Of a DNA stretch of 5,920 nt, positions 1-5,509 are shown piece after piece. Every line of letters begins with the position of its first letter. Positions within the stretch are counted from its first letter, which is position 1. Source of the DNA: Fretibacterium sp. (GTDB taxonomy: Bacteria; Synergistota; Synergistia; Synergistales; Aminobacteriaceae); assembly GCA_016280565.1 (NCBI GenBank), contig JAEEGY010000023.1, positions 1 to 5,920 of the forward strand, read 5' to 3'. The position numbers and the translations under genes were made by a program. The notes under the pieces are model-generated. The model saw only the letters and a program-made list of their open reading frames with translations, made no database searches and was not told where the DNA came from.

Positions 1-1
1 C

Positions 2-124
2 ACGGGGCTCCCCCTTGAAAGAGTCTCCCGTGCGGTGGTGCCCTATCTTATCGGTCTGATTTTAGTCTTCCTGATGATCGTCTTCGTCCCGCTGTTCATT
101 CCGGGACTGTCGGGATTGTTGTAA
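2..124 (+). CDS. C-terminal end of a probable TRAP transporter large permease (DctM-like), partial
   Basis: An open frame enters from the left edge and ends at TAA 122-124, giving the last 40 residues of a protein. It begins with a short basic amphipathic stretch (GLPLERVSRAVVPY) and continues as one strongly hydrophobic helix (LIGLILVFLMIVFVPLF), ending in IPGLSGLL. A 'G-x-P-l-x-x-V-x-R-A-V-x-P-Y/F' segment followed by a last membrane helix with a Pro near its end is the usual C-terminus of the DctM/YiaN subunit of TRAP transporters. These use an ion gradient and a periplasmic binding protein to take up organic acids or amino acids. The call rests on 40 residues, so another polytopic permease is possible. 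An amino-acid aminotransferase lies downstream in the same direction, which would fit uptake and catabolism of an amino or keto acid. Confidence 0.65.
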   Translation, partial: TGLPLERVSRAVVPYLIGLILVFLMIVFVPLFIPGLSGLL

Positions 125-143
125 AAAATTTTCCTTGGTGGTT

Positions 144-187
144 TCAGGGGGGGCGAATGGCCACAGGCCATGATGGCATCCCCCTGA
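144..187 (+). other. nested inverted repeat (hairpin) between permease and aminotransferase genes
   Basis: An outer 8-bp perfect stem is formed by TCAGGGGG (144-151) and CCCCCTGA (180-187). Inside it sits a second 6-bp perfect stem, ATGGCC-ACA-GGCCAT (157-171). It starts 20 nt after the permease stop codon, so it could end or stabilise the 3' end of that transcript. No run of T follows on the + strand, so it is not a canonical intrinsic terminator. It may instead be an mRNA-stability or attenuation structure upstream of the aminotransferase. Confidence 0.5.
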
Positions 188-189
188 GC

Positions 190-207
190 TTCAATGCGTT
201 CAATGCG
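190..207 (+). repeat. tandem direct repeat, two copies of TTCAATGCG
   Basis: Two perfect 9-bp copies lie head to tail (190-198 and 199-207), directly before the Shine-Dalgarno sequence of the aminotransferase. Each copy carries an ATG (194, 203) that is in frame with the gene. This creates two spurious upstream start candidates without their own ribosome binding site. Confidence 0.8.
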
Positions 208-208
208 A

Positions 209-215
209 GAGGAGG
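209..215 (+). promoter_or_regulatory. Shine-Dalgarno site deciding the aminotransferase start
   Basis: GAGGAGG lies 8 nt before the ATG at 224. It lies downstream of the two earlier in-frame ATGs (194 and 203), so it can only serve the start at 224. Confidence 0.85.
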
Positions 216-223
216 CCCTCTTT

Positions 224-1390
224 ATGGAGCTGGCAAAACGTTACGGCGGCCAGAAGACCTCGGGCATGGTCCGTATCTTCCAGGCTATTGAAAAAATGAC
301 TGCGGAGGGGAACCCTCCGCTGAACCTGAGCATCGGCGAGCCGGATTTTGTGACGGAGCCCGACATTGTTGACGTGGCAGCCAGCGCGGCAAAGAAGGGC
401 TTCACGCACTATCCGCCCCTGCCGGGGTTCCTCGACCTTCGGGAGGCGGTCTGCGCCTATTGGGAGCGCCATCACGGACTGAAAACCAGCCCGGCGGAGG
501 TTTACATCTCCGTTGGCGGGCTTCACGCGGCCTGGCTGATCCTCCAGGCGCTGCTCGACCCCGGCGACGAGGTGCTGCTCTTCGAGCCCTACTTCACCCC
601 CTACGCCGACCAGATCAGCGGGAACGGCGGCGTCCCCGTCACGATATGCACCCGCGAGGAGAATGGTTTTGCCCCGACGCTGGAGGAGCTGAAGGCGGCC
701 GCCACGCCCCGGACGCGCGGCATTCTGCTGAACTCCCCGGGCAACCCCTCGGGCCGCGTCCTGTCGAGGAAGCAGATGGAGGAGATCGCGGCCTTCGCGC
801 AAGCGCGGGACCTCTTCGTGATGAGCGATGAGATCTACGAATCAATGGTCTTTAATGGAAGCCACACCTGCTTTGCGGCGCTCCCCGGCATGAAGGAGCG
901 AACGATCCTTGTGGGCGGCGTCTCCAAGAGCCACTGCATGACGGGCTGGCGTCTGGGCTACATCATCGCGCCGGTGAACCTGGTGCAGATGATCTGCGTG
1001 AACTCGACGTTCCAGACCTATGGCGTCAACACGCTGGCCCAGAAGGGAGCCTGTTACGCCCTGAACACGCAGGACGCGAAGGTGAAGGAACGGGCCGCCA
1101 TTTTCGCCGCCCGCATGACGGCCGTTGTGGAGCGCCTCAACGCGATGAAGGGGATAAAGTGCCATCCAGCGGAGGGGGCGTTCTACCTCTTCCCCAATGT
1201 CAGCGGGACGGGACTCTCCAGCGAGGAGTTCACCTGGCGCCTGCTTCAGGAGGCCGGGGTGGCCGTGCTGCCCGGCAGCGCCTTTGGCGCAACGGGGGAG
1301 GGCTACGTCCGCATCGCCTGCACGCAGTCTCAGGAGACGCTCATGGCGGCGATGGACAGGATGGAGATGTTTACGCAAAAGCTGAATTAG
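224..1390 (+). CDS. PLP-dependent aminotransferase, class I/II (aspartate aminotransferase fold)
   Basis: A 388-residue enzyme of normal family length. It should transfer an amino group between an amino acid and a 2-oxo acid, using pyridoxal 5'-phosphate in the cytoplasm. Family landmarks appear in order: SIGEPDF (residues 36-42); the Gly-rich cofactor-phosphate region SVGGLHAAW (96-104); NSPGNPSG (170-177), whose N174 contacts PLP; SDEIYE (201-206), with D202 and Y205 as the ring-nitrogen and O3' ligands; SKSHCMTGWRLGY (234-246), with K235 as the Schiff-base lysine and R243 binding phosphate; and YVRIACTQS (361-369), with R363 as the expected substrate-carboxylate arginine. All catalytic residues are present. 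The start at 224 is chosen over in-frame ATGs at 194 and 203 because GAGGAGG sits 8 nt before it. Substrate cannot be read from the sequence; aspartate, alanine, aromatic or branched-chain specificity all occur in this family. Its position after a probable TRAP permease suggests amino-acid catabolism, but the gap and hairpin leave co-transcription uncertain. Confidence 0.95.
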   Translation: MELAKRYGGQKTSGMVRIFQAIEKMTAEGNPPLNLSIGEPDFVTEPDIVDVAASAAKKGFTHYPPLPGFLDLREAVCAYWERHHGLKTSPAEVYISVGGLHAAWLILQALLDPGDEVLLFEPYFTPYADQISGNGGVPVTICTREENGFAPTLEELKAAATPRTRGILLNSPGNPSGRVLSRKQMEEIAAFAQARDLFVMSDEIYESMVFNGSHTCFAALPGMKERTILVGGVSKSHCMTGWRLGYIIAPVNLVQMICVNSTFQTYGVNTLAQKGACYALNTQDAKVKERAAIFAARMTAVVERLNAMKGIKCHPAEGAFYLFPNVSGTGLSSEEFTWRLLQEAGVAVLPGSAFGATGEGYVRIACTQSQETLMAAMDRMEMFTQKLN

Positions 1391-1438
1391 TCTTTAAGGA
1401 TGTTCAACGTCTGCCTTTTCCGGGAATAACTCAAGCAC

Positions 1439-1476
1439 GCGGCCTCCGGGAAGCGTCCCACGCTTCCCTCCGCCGC
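1439..1476. terminator. GC-rich hairpin between convergent genes, possible bidirectional terminator
   Basis: A perfect 8-bp stem, GGGAAGCG (1448-1455) with CGCTTCCC (1461-1468) and a 5-nt loop, is extended by an outer 5-bp stem, GCGGC (1439-1443) with GCCGC (1472-1476). The two stems are separated by a small internal loop of 4 and 3 nt. It lies 48 nt after the aminotransferase stop and 36 nt beyond the stop of the last - strand gene, where a shared terminator is expected. No U-tract follows on either strand, so Rho-independent termination is not certain. The rest of 1391-1512 shows no gene. Confidence 0.5.
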
Positions 1477-1512
1477 CAGATTGTTAGAGGCCTTAAATCA
1501 GAGCCCCGTCTG

Positions 1513-1860
1513 TTACGCCAATGAGAGCGCCCAGACAACGCCGCAAAGGAAACTGACAAGATTTGTGCAAAAAACCGCGAGGAAGAGTCTTCCATTGCCG
1601 GAGGGCCGGACGGAGGGCATGAGGCAGAGGCACAGGGCAAACTCCAAAACGACGACCGCAAATTCTCCAGACAGCATCATCCCCCAGAAACACAGCTCAA
1701 GGGGAGCTGCACGCAGAACGTCATTCAACAGAAGATTGCTCATGATATTGATAAGGGCGAACCACAGGCAGTCCCCTATCCGCCGGTAGCCGAACAGATA
1801 GAACAGCGGCGTCTCGATCCCCGCTGTGAGCAGGGCCGTACTCCAGCGTGCCGTCTCCAT
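1513..1860 (-). CDS. small polytopic membrane protein of unknown function (115 aa), last gene of the operon
   Basis: This very hydrophobic protein has about four likely membrane segments (approximate residues 7-25, 29-47, 53-80 and 91-113). Charged or amide residues sit inside them: E16 in IETPLFYLFGY, N38, N42 and N46 in ALINIMSNLLLN, E64 and E73 in segment three, and N100 in segment four. Such buried Glu/Asn residues suggest a channel, carrier or a partner in a membrane complex. From memory it resembles short membrane proteins of anaerobic bacteria with an E-T-P...N...N signature, but I cannot name a family. The ATG at 1860 lies 7 nt after the stop of the MFS-like gene, so translation is probably coupled. 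An earlier GTG at 1881 would overlap that gene by 14 nt and is less likely. The ribosome binding site is weak (AAGG close to the ATG). Confidence 0.75.
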   Translation of the reverse strand: METARWSTALLTAGIETPLFYLFGYRRIGDCLWFALINIMSNLLLNDVLRAAPLELCFWGMMLSGEFAVVVLEFALCLCLMPSVRPSGNGRLFLAVFCTNLVSFLCGVVWALSLA

Positions 1861-1867
1861 TGTGCCT

Positions 1868-2893
1868 TTACACTCCGGCACGGCGGACGATGGCGCCGGC
1901 CAAAAACAGGCTCAGAAATTGAACCACGATCATGATCTGAGGCAGAACCGCCAGGGACTCCCGCCAGAACGCCCCGGGCAGAAGACACCCCGCCGCAAGT
2001 CCGAACATCAGCCCCGGACAGGCCGGACAACACCCGTGGAGCAGGCGCAGGGTCAGCGGCATCGTCATGTTGAAAGCCAGGGCAAGCAGCAGCGGAGAAA
2101 GCCAGTCCCCCACCCCGCGCAGAGGCAAAAACGGCAGCTCCAGCGCGGCAAAGCTCAGGATGAAGATAAACGCTATCGTTCTGCGGTAGCCTATCGCGTC
2201 GCAGCAAACGCCGCCCAACGCCTTGCCCGTGGCAAACACACAGGGAAGGAGCATCGCATGATACGAGACGCCACCAGCCCCGCCAAAGCCGCGCAAGGTC
2301 ACACAGAGAAGCAGCAGTATCCCTGCCCCTGCCGAAGCCCAGGACAACGAGGCGCTGGATGTTTCCGCCTCTTTTTCACCCGCCCCTGCTGCTTCAGTTT
2401 CTCCAATTTTTAATGACGGGCTCTTGCGCGATTCGCAAAAAAACAAAGATAGCGCCGCTGCGATGCAGAGACACAAAAAGAACGCTGCTCCGCATATCCG
2501 GTTGATGCCCAGGCCGAGGCCGATCGCTCCGCTGGAGACAAAGACGCCAGGTCCTGTGTAGTTGGGGTAACGTCTTAAAATCATTATGCCGGCTGCCACG
2601 TGAAACACGCAGTTCCCAACACCGAGCAGGACAGCCTGAGCGAGGATACCAAAACCGGGCATCACCCCCAGTCCCAATAGAAGCGGGACGAGGGCGAGCC
2701 CGGGCAAGATCCAGTTCATCTTTCTGTCCAGCGCCCAGCCTGTGAGCCACTGGCCCCCAAAGGCGATGAGGCTGTAAAGATGAAAATGATAGACGATGTT
2801 GGCGAAATCAGGTTCCTGAACGGCGTAGGCCGCCAGAGCCGCCCCGCACACGCCATCAACCGCCAGATGCAGCAGCGTACATAAGAAGAGCAT
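1868..2893 (-). CDS. MFS-like membrane transporter, short (341 aa)
   Basis: This integral membrane protein has roughly 12 hydrophobic segments in two halves, split by a hydrophilic acidic loop at residues 154-184. Loop motifs like the MFS 'G-x-x-x-D-R/x-x-G' signature occur in both halves: GWALDRKMNW (residues 52-61) and GKALGGVCCDAIGYRR (233-248). Other distinctive stretches are HLAVDGVCG (9-17), GNCVFHVAAGIMIL (93-106) and PGVFVSSGAIGLGLG (115-129). From memory these match a subgroup of MFS transporters in anaerobic gut bacteria, some annotated near fosmidomycin-resistance-type exporters; the substrate is unknown. At 341 residues it is shorter than the usual 380-420 of the family, with short loops. 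The ATG at 2893 is chosen because its A is also the last base of the upstream gene's TGA (TGATG overlap), which implies coupled translation. An in-frame ATG at 2953 lies 60 nt inside the upstream gene and is rejected. The next gene follows after 7 nt. Confidence 0.8.
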   Translation of the reverse strand: MLFLCTLLHLAVDGVCGAALAAYAVQEPDFANIVYHFHLYSLIAFGGQWLTGWALDRKMNWILPGLALVPLLLGLGVMPGFGILAQAVLLGVGNCVFHVAAGIMILRRYPNYTGPGVFVSSGAIGLGLGINRICGAAFFLCLCIAAALSLFFCESRKSPSLKIGETEAAGAGEKEAETSSASLSWASAGAGILLLLCVTLRGFGGAGGVSYHAMLLPCVFATGKALGGVCCDAIGYRRTIAFIFILSFAALELPFLPLRGVGDWLSPLLLALAFNMTMPLTLRLLHGCCPACPGLMFGLAAGCLLPGAFWRESLAVLPQIMIVVQFLSLFLAGAIVRRAGV

Positions 2894-3375
2894 CAGAGGA
2901 CTTCCGGCACGTCTAACTCCTCCAGCACATGAACAGAACCGTCGATGAGGCACACGACGAGATTCTGTCTGATGACCTGCGCCGCACCGTTCCCCTTCAG
3001 AGGGGCAATGGTCGCTTCCGCGATGTACCGGGCCTCCTCTTTTCCGCTGATCTCCCGGTGGGGGAACAGGACCTCCGCCACGTCTCCGGCATGACCGTCG
3101 CTGAGGCCGTCACCGGAACATACGATACGTTCTCCGGCTTCCTCCCTCACGACGTATTCGTACCGTCCGGCCCCCGTCATGGTCAGCCGCAGGCACAGCG
3201 TGTCCTTCTGCCCCTTCGCGGGCGCTACCTTCATGGACGCAAACACTTCCGGTTCAACCGGCCGGTTGGGAAGGGGACGGGGGCGGAAGAGGCCGGGGTC
3301 AGGAACGTCCCCGTGCCCAACCCCAACGAACACCGTCAACGCCATCACAAGCGTTGTGATAAAACGCCGCATCAT
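2893..3375 (-). CDS. small exported protein with proline-rich N-terminal linker, unknown function (160 aa)
   Basis: The N-terminus (MMRRF then TTLVMALTVFVGVGHG) is a signal peptide with likely cleavage near residue 22. A Pro/Arg-rich stretch follows (DPGLFRPRPLPNRPVEPE, about residues 26-43). The remainder, about 110 residues, alternates hydrophobic and polar positions and looks beta-rich (for example RYEYVVREE and VVCLIDGSVHVLEEL). Three cysteines (61, 87, 132) are scattered without a CxxC motif. I do not recognise the family. Two adjacent ATGs are possible: 3375, or 3372, which has better spacing (7 nt) from AAGAGG. The gene starts 15 nt after the previous one. Its stop overlaps the start of the MFS-like gene by one base, so it may be an envelope partner of that transporter; this is inference only. 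Confidence 0.8.
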   Translation of the reverse strand: MMRRFITTLVMALTVFVGVGHGDVPDPGLFRPRPLPNRPVEPEVFASMKVAPAKGQKDTLCLRLTMTGAGRYEYVVREEAGERIVCSGDGLSDGHAGDVAEVLFPHREISGKEEARYIAEATIAPLKGNGAAQVIRQNLVVCLIDGSVHVLEELDVPEVL

Positions 3376-3390
3376 CGCGCCTCTTGAAAC

Positions 3391-4143
3391 TTAACCCGCC
3401 GCCGGGAAGGGCACGCGGATGTCCTGCATTTCATAAACAGGCTCCTGCTGCAGCCAGTCCTCGGGAGTCGGGACCGTGTATTTCGTGATGCAGCATTCGT
3501 TCGTGTCAGTGTCAACGCTGCCCGCCTCGTAGTCCACCGTGGCTGTCGGCTCGGCGACGGGCGTCACCAGAATCTCAAAATACTTGCTATAATCGCCGCC
3601 CGGCTCCCCGAAAAGCTCCAGGACAGCCGCGCCGTGCCAGTTGTTTTCTTCCAGGCCGCGCTTCGTGCCGTGAACACTGGAAGTAAAAAGGAAACGCCCT
3701 CCGTCGAGCCAGAAAAGGCTGTCGCCGTTCCTAAGGCCCATCACACCCGGCGTCTCCGCCAGCTTTTTGCCCTTCATGTCAAACAAGGCCAGAGTCTCGT
3801 CATTGTTATAAACCAGGGAAAGGAACACAATGGCCCACCTTCGGTTCACGGCGGCATACAGGCACCTCTCGCCTTCACGGAGCGGGATGCGTATTGGCAT
3901 ACGCTTCTGATCTTTAGTGTCGCATACCCACACCGACGACTCCGCCTCAAACCAATGGAAGCCGTCATCCAGGCTGTAATCCGCGCCCTCGACAAACATT
4001 GGGTTCAGGTCAACCTTCTGCCGGCCCTCCTTGCTCTCGCGCCAGACGGAGCGTCCGTCCGTGCTGTACCACACATCCGGCGTCACGGCCAGCGCCGGAA
4101 ACGCCAGGAACACGACTAAAAGCAACGCCAGTAACTTTTTCAT
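3391..4143 (-). CDS. exported protein of unknown function, possibly beta-propeller-like (250 aa)
   Basis: A clear signal peptide (MKKLLALLLVVFLAFPALA, cleavage after residue 19) sends it to the periplasm or outside. The mature part has spaced aromatic and beta-strand-like blocks: DVWYSTDGRSVW (23-34), SVWVCDTKDQKRMPI (70-84), ETLALFDMKGKKL (116-128) and DSLFWLDGGRFLFTSS (141-156). This strand-turn-strand rhythm resembles blades of WD40/TolB-type propellers, but only three to four partial blades are visible, so the fold is a guess. The C-terminal 60 residues are acidic and carry NECCITKYTVPTPEDW (205-220), an unusual adjacent Cys-Cys. GGGGAGG lies 7 nt before the ATG, so the start is firm. Gaps to neighbours are 33 nt upstream and 15 nt downstream, which supports one transcript. 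No enzymatic motif is visible. Confidence 0.85.
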   Translation of the reverse strand: MKKLLALLLVVFLAFPALAVTPDVWYSTDGRSVWRESKEGRQKVDLNPMFVEGADYSLDDGFHWFEAESSVWVCDTKDQKRMPIRIPLREGERCLYAAVNRRWAIVFLSLVYNNDETLALFDMKGKKLAETPGVMGLRNGDSLFWLDGGRFLFTSSVHGTKRGLEENNWHGAAVLELFGEPGGDYSKYFEILVTPVAEPTATVDYEAGSVDTDTNECCITKYTVPTPEDWLQQEPVYEMQDIRVPFPAAG

Positions 4144-4176
4144 GACATCGCCTCCCCTATACTCATAAAGCAGCCG

Positions 4177-4857
4177 TTAATCCCACTCCGCAGGTTCTGG
4201 GTCTTTGTCCGTTTTCTCCGGCTCCGGCTCAGGGGTCGGCGCTGGTTCCGGCTCAGGCTCCGGGTCATCAAAGTCCGCGTCGTGGGCGTGGCTGCGGCGG
4301 ATGGTCTCCGTCTTCGGTTCCTTCACCTGCACGTAGGTCGCGGCGTTGTTGATGACATACCACAGGCCGTCGTCGAACTTCTTCACCCAGATGATGCGAG
4401 AGCTGTCGGCCCCGGAGCTTCGCAGCGGCAGACGCATATAACCGCCGGGGTCCTTCCTGGCCTTACCATCAAAACGAACTTTGAAGTTGTCCGGGTTCAT
4501 CTTGTAGTCGTTCTCCGGCGTGGCGCCCTCGGCGTAGCTGCGGAAGCAGAAGTTGTAATCCGGGTCCTTCATGCGCTCGACGAACGTGGCCAGGTCCCGG
4601 GACTTCTCAATGGGCATGCTGTAGTGCAGGGCGTAGCGCAGCATCTTCCCTGCCTCGGCCCGGGTGTCCGGGTCGATAAAGGCAAACACGCCCTCAAAGT
4701 ACAGCTTCACCGCGCCCTCCATGGTCTTGCCCTCGGTCTGGTAGCGGGCCTTGAACTCCTTGTAGGTCTTGGGCAGTTTGGCCCACGCCGCGGAGCAGCA
4801 CAACAGCGACAGCAGGGCGACAGCAACGGCAACTTTGCGAAGGTCGATCTTTTTCAT
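4177..4857 (-). CDS. exported protein with acidic Glu-Pro repeat tail, unknown function (226 aa)
   Basis: The signal peptide covers residues 1-26 (hydrophobic VAVAVALLSLLCCSAAWA, cleavage before KLPKTY). The globular part, about 27-172, opens with KTYKEFKARYQTEGKTMEGA and contains YFEGVFAFIDPDTRAEAGKM, a helical region, then RIIWVKKFDDGLWYVINNAA near its end. From memory this layout (a 'T-Y-x-E-F ... G-A-V-x-L-Y-F' opening and a closing 'W-Y-V-x-N' strand) matches exported domains of unknown function in anaerobes; DUF6935 is the candidate to test, not a firm call. The last 38 residues (from P189) are Pro-Glu repeats ending EPAEWD, probably an extended acidic tail. The start is fixed by AAGGAGG 5 nt before the ATG at 4857. 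An in-frame ATG at 4917 lies inside the upstream gene and would hide the signal peptide, so it is rejected. Confidence 0.88.
   Translation of the reverse strand: MKKIDLRKVAVAVALLSLLCCSAAWAKLPKTYKEFKARYQTEGKTMEGAVKLYFEGVFAFIDPDTRAEAGKMLRYALHYSMPIEKSRDLATFVERMKDPDYNFCFRSYAEGATPENDYKMNPDNFKVRFDGKARKDPGGYMRLPLRSSGADSSRIIWVKKFDDGLWYVINNAATYVQVKEPKTETIRRSHAHDADFDDPEPEPEPAPTPEPEPEKTDKDPEPAEWD
4223..4257 (-). repeat. short imperfect repeat encoding the Pro-Glu tail
   Basis: TCCGGCTCAGG occurs at 4223-4233 and again at 4247-4257, a 24-nt period equal to 8 codons. It encodes the two PEPEPE blocks of the acidic tail of the exported protein. This kind of tract can gain or lose units by slippage without breaking the frame. 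Confidence 0.75.
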
Positions 4858-4862
4858 GGCGT

Positions 4863-4869
4863 CCTCCTT
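4863..4869 (-). promoter_or_regulatory. Shine-Dalgarno site deciding the start at 4857
   Basis: AAGGAGG on the - strand lies 5 nt before the ATG at 4857, in the 13-nt gap after the preceding gene's stop. It fixes the start directly before a signal peptide and rules out the longer frame. Confidence 0.85.
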
Positions 4870-4870
4870 A

Positions 4871-5491
4871 TTATTTCTTGACATAATAGATGTCATAGAT
4901 GCGCTGGGCGATCTCATAGGACGTTACGGGGGAGTACTTGGTCGACATATTGCGCCAGAAGGCGTGGCCGGGGACATAGCGCGATTTGCACTTGGATATC
5001 CCCTTCCCCTCCTTGAGGTTGACGATTTTGTCGGTCTGCTGCTCCCAGTCCGTGATCAGCAGGTTATCGTCGTTCAGGGTGAAGATATTGGACTTGAGGC
5101 AGTCCGGCGCCATGCAGTGCCAGTCCGACATGGTGACGCCCTTCAGGTTCGGCCCGTCCTTGACGATGGCAATTCGGTCCATATTCTTGACGATCTGGCT
5201 CAGAGGCCGGGACTCAACAGCCACCCGTTCAAACACATGAGCCTTGAAGCCGCCGCTGCACGGCTCAAAGTTCTTGCCCCTGTTTCCAAGCGTAAACACG
5301 CGCTTGAGCTGGATGTCGGGGTCATTAAGCTCCTCGGAGTCCAGTGGATCGCCGTCAAAGCCATAGAAATACTTGTCGCAGACCATGCACTGATACTGCA
5401 CGATGGGCAGCTTGGCGTCCGCGAAGGCGCAGGATGATGCCATCAGGGCCGCCAGCACAGTGATTGAAATGAGCGCGAAAAACTTTCTCAT
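4871..5491 (-). CDS. exported two-unit Cys/His (zinc-ribbon-like) protein, complete paralogue (206 aa)
   Basis: The signal peptide covers residues 1-26 (cleavage after ADA). C21 lies inside it, but the preceding ASS is a poor lipobox. The mature chain carries the same ligand pattern twice. Unit 1 is C35-x2-C38, then C78-x6-H85. Unit 2 is C126-x4-C131, then C168-x7-H176. Each unit has an aromatic/Asp stretch after the first Cys pair (YFYGFDGDPL; IFTLNDDNLL) and a Gly-Lys segment before the third Cys (RGKNFEPC; EGKGISKC). Two structural zinc sites of CCCH type are the natural reading; iron or heme binding is possible but unsupported. The C-terminus SYEIAQRIYDIYYVKK is strongly conserved in the neighbouring paralogue, suggesting a functional or interaction motif. 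The start is supported by GGGAGGG 8 nt before the ATG. It lies 18 nt after its paralogue and 13 nt before the Glu-Pro-tail gene. No named family is recognised. Confidence 0.87.
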   Translation of the reverse strand: MRKFFALISITVLAALMASSCAFADAKLPIVQYQCMVCDKYFYGFDGDPLDSEELNDPDIQLKRVFTLGNRGKNFEPCSGGFKAHVFERVAVESRPLSQIVKNMDRIAIVKDGPNLKGVTMSDWHCMAPDCLKSNIFTLNDDNLLITDWEQQTDKIVNLKEGKGISKCKSRYVPGHAFWRNMSTKYSPVTSYEIAQRIYDIYYVKK

Positions 5492-5509
5492 GGCAATATC
5501 CCTCCCTTT

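Noticed and set aside
194..223. Ten-residue N-terminal extension of the aminotransferase from the ATG at 194 (or 203)
   Set aside because: No ribosome binding site precedes either ATG, both are products of a tandem repeat, and GAGGAGG lies ideally before the ATG at 224.
842..1378. Long - strand frame opposite the aminotransferase
   Set aside because: It is opposite a gene with all catalytic motifs, has no ribosome binding site or recognisable domain, and has the Arg/His-rich composition typical of an antisense shadow in GC-rich DNA.
1861..1881. GTG start at 1881 for the small membrane protein
   Set aside because: It would overlap the transporter gene by 14 nt and add seven polar residues, whereas the ATG at 1860 lies just after the transporter's stop.
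1826..2413. + strand frame of 195 residues opposite the MFS-like gene
   Set aside because: The composition is Gln/Arg/Pro/His-rich with no domain, the expected complement of hydrophobic codons; the opposite strand encodes a well-formed membrane protein.
4282..5437. Long + strand frames opposite the exported proteins
   Set aside because: The opposite frames have signal peptides, Shine-Dalgarno sites and paralogy to each other; these + strand frames have none.
5428..5491. Lipoprotein signal (C21) in the 206-residue Cys/His protein
   Set aside because: The residues before C21 are Ala-Ser-Ser and lack the Leu/Val/Ile at -3. A signal peptidase I site (A-D-A) follows and fits better, although a lipoprotein is not fully excluded.
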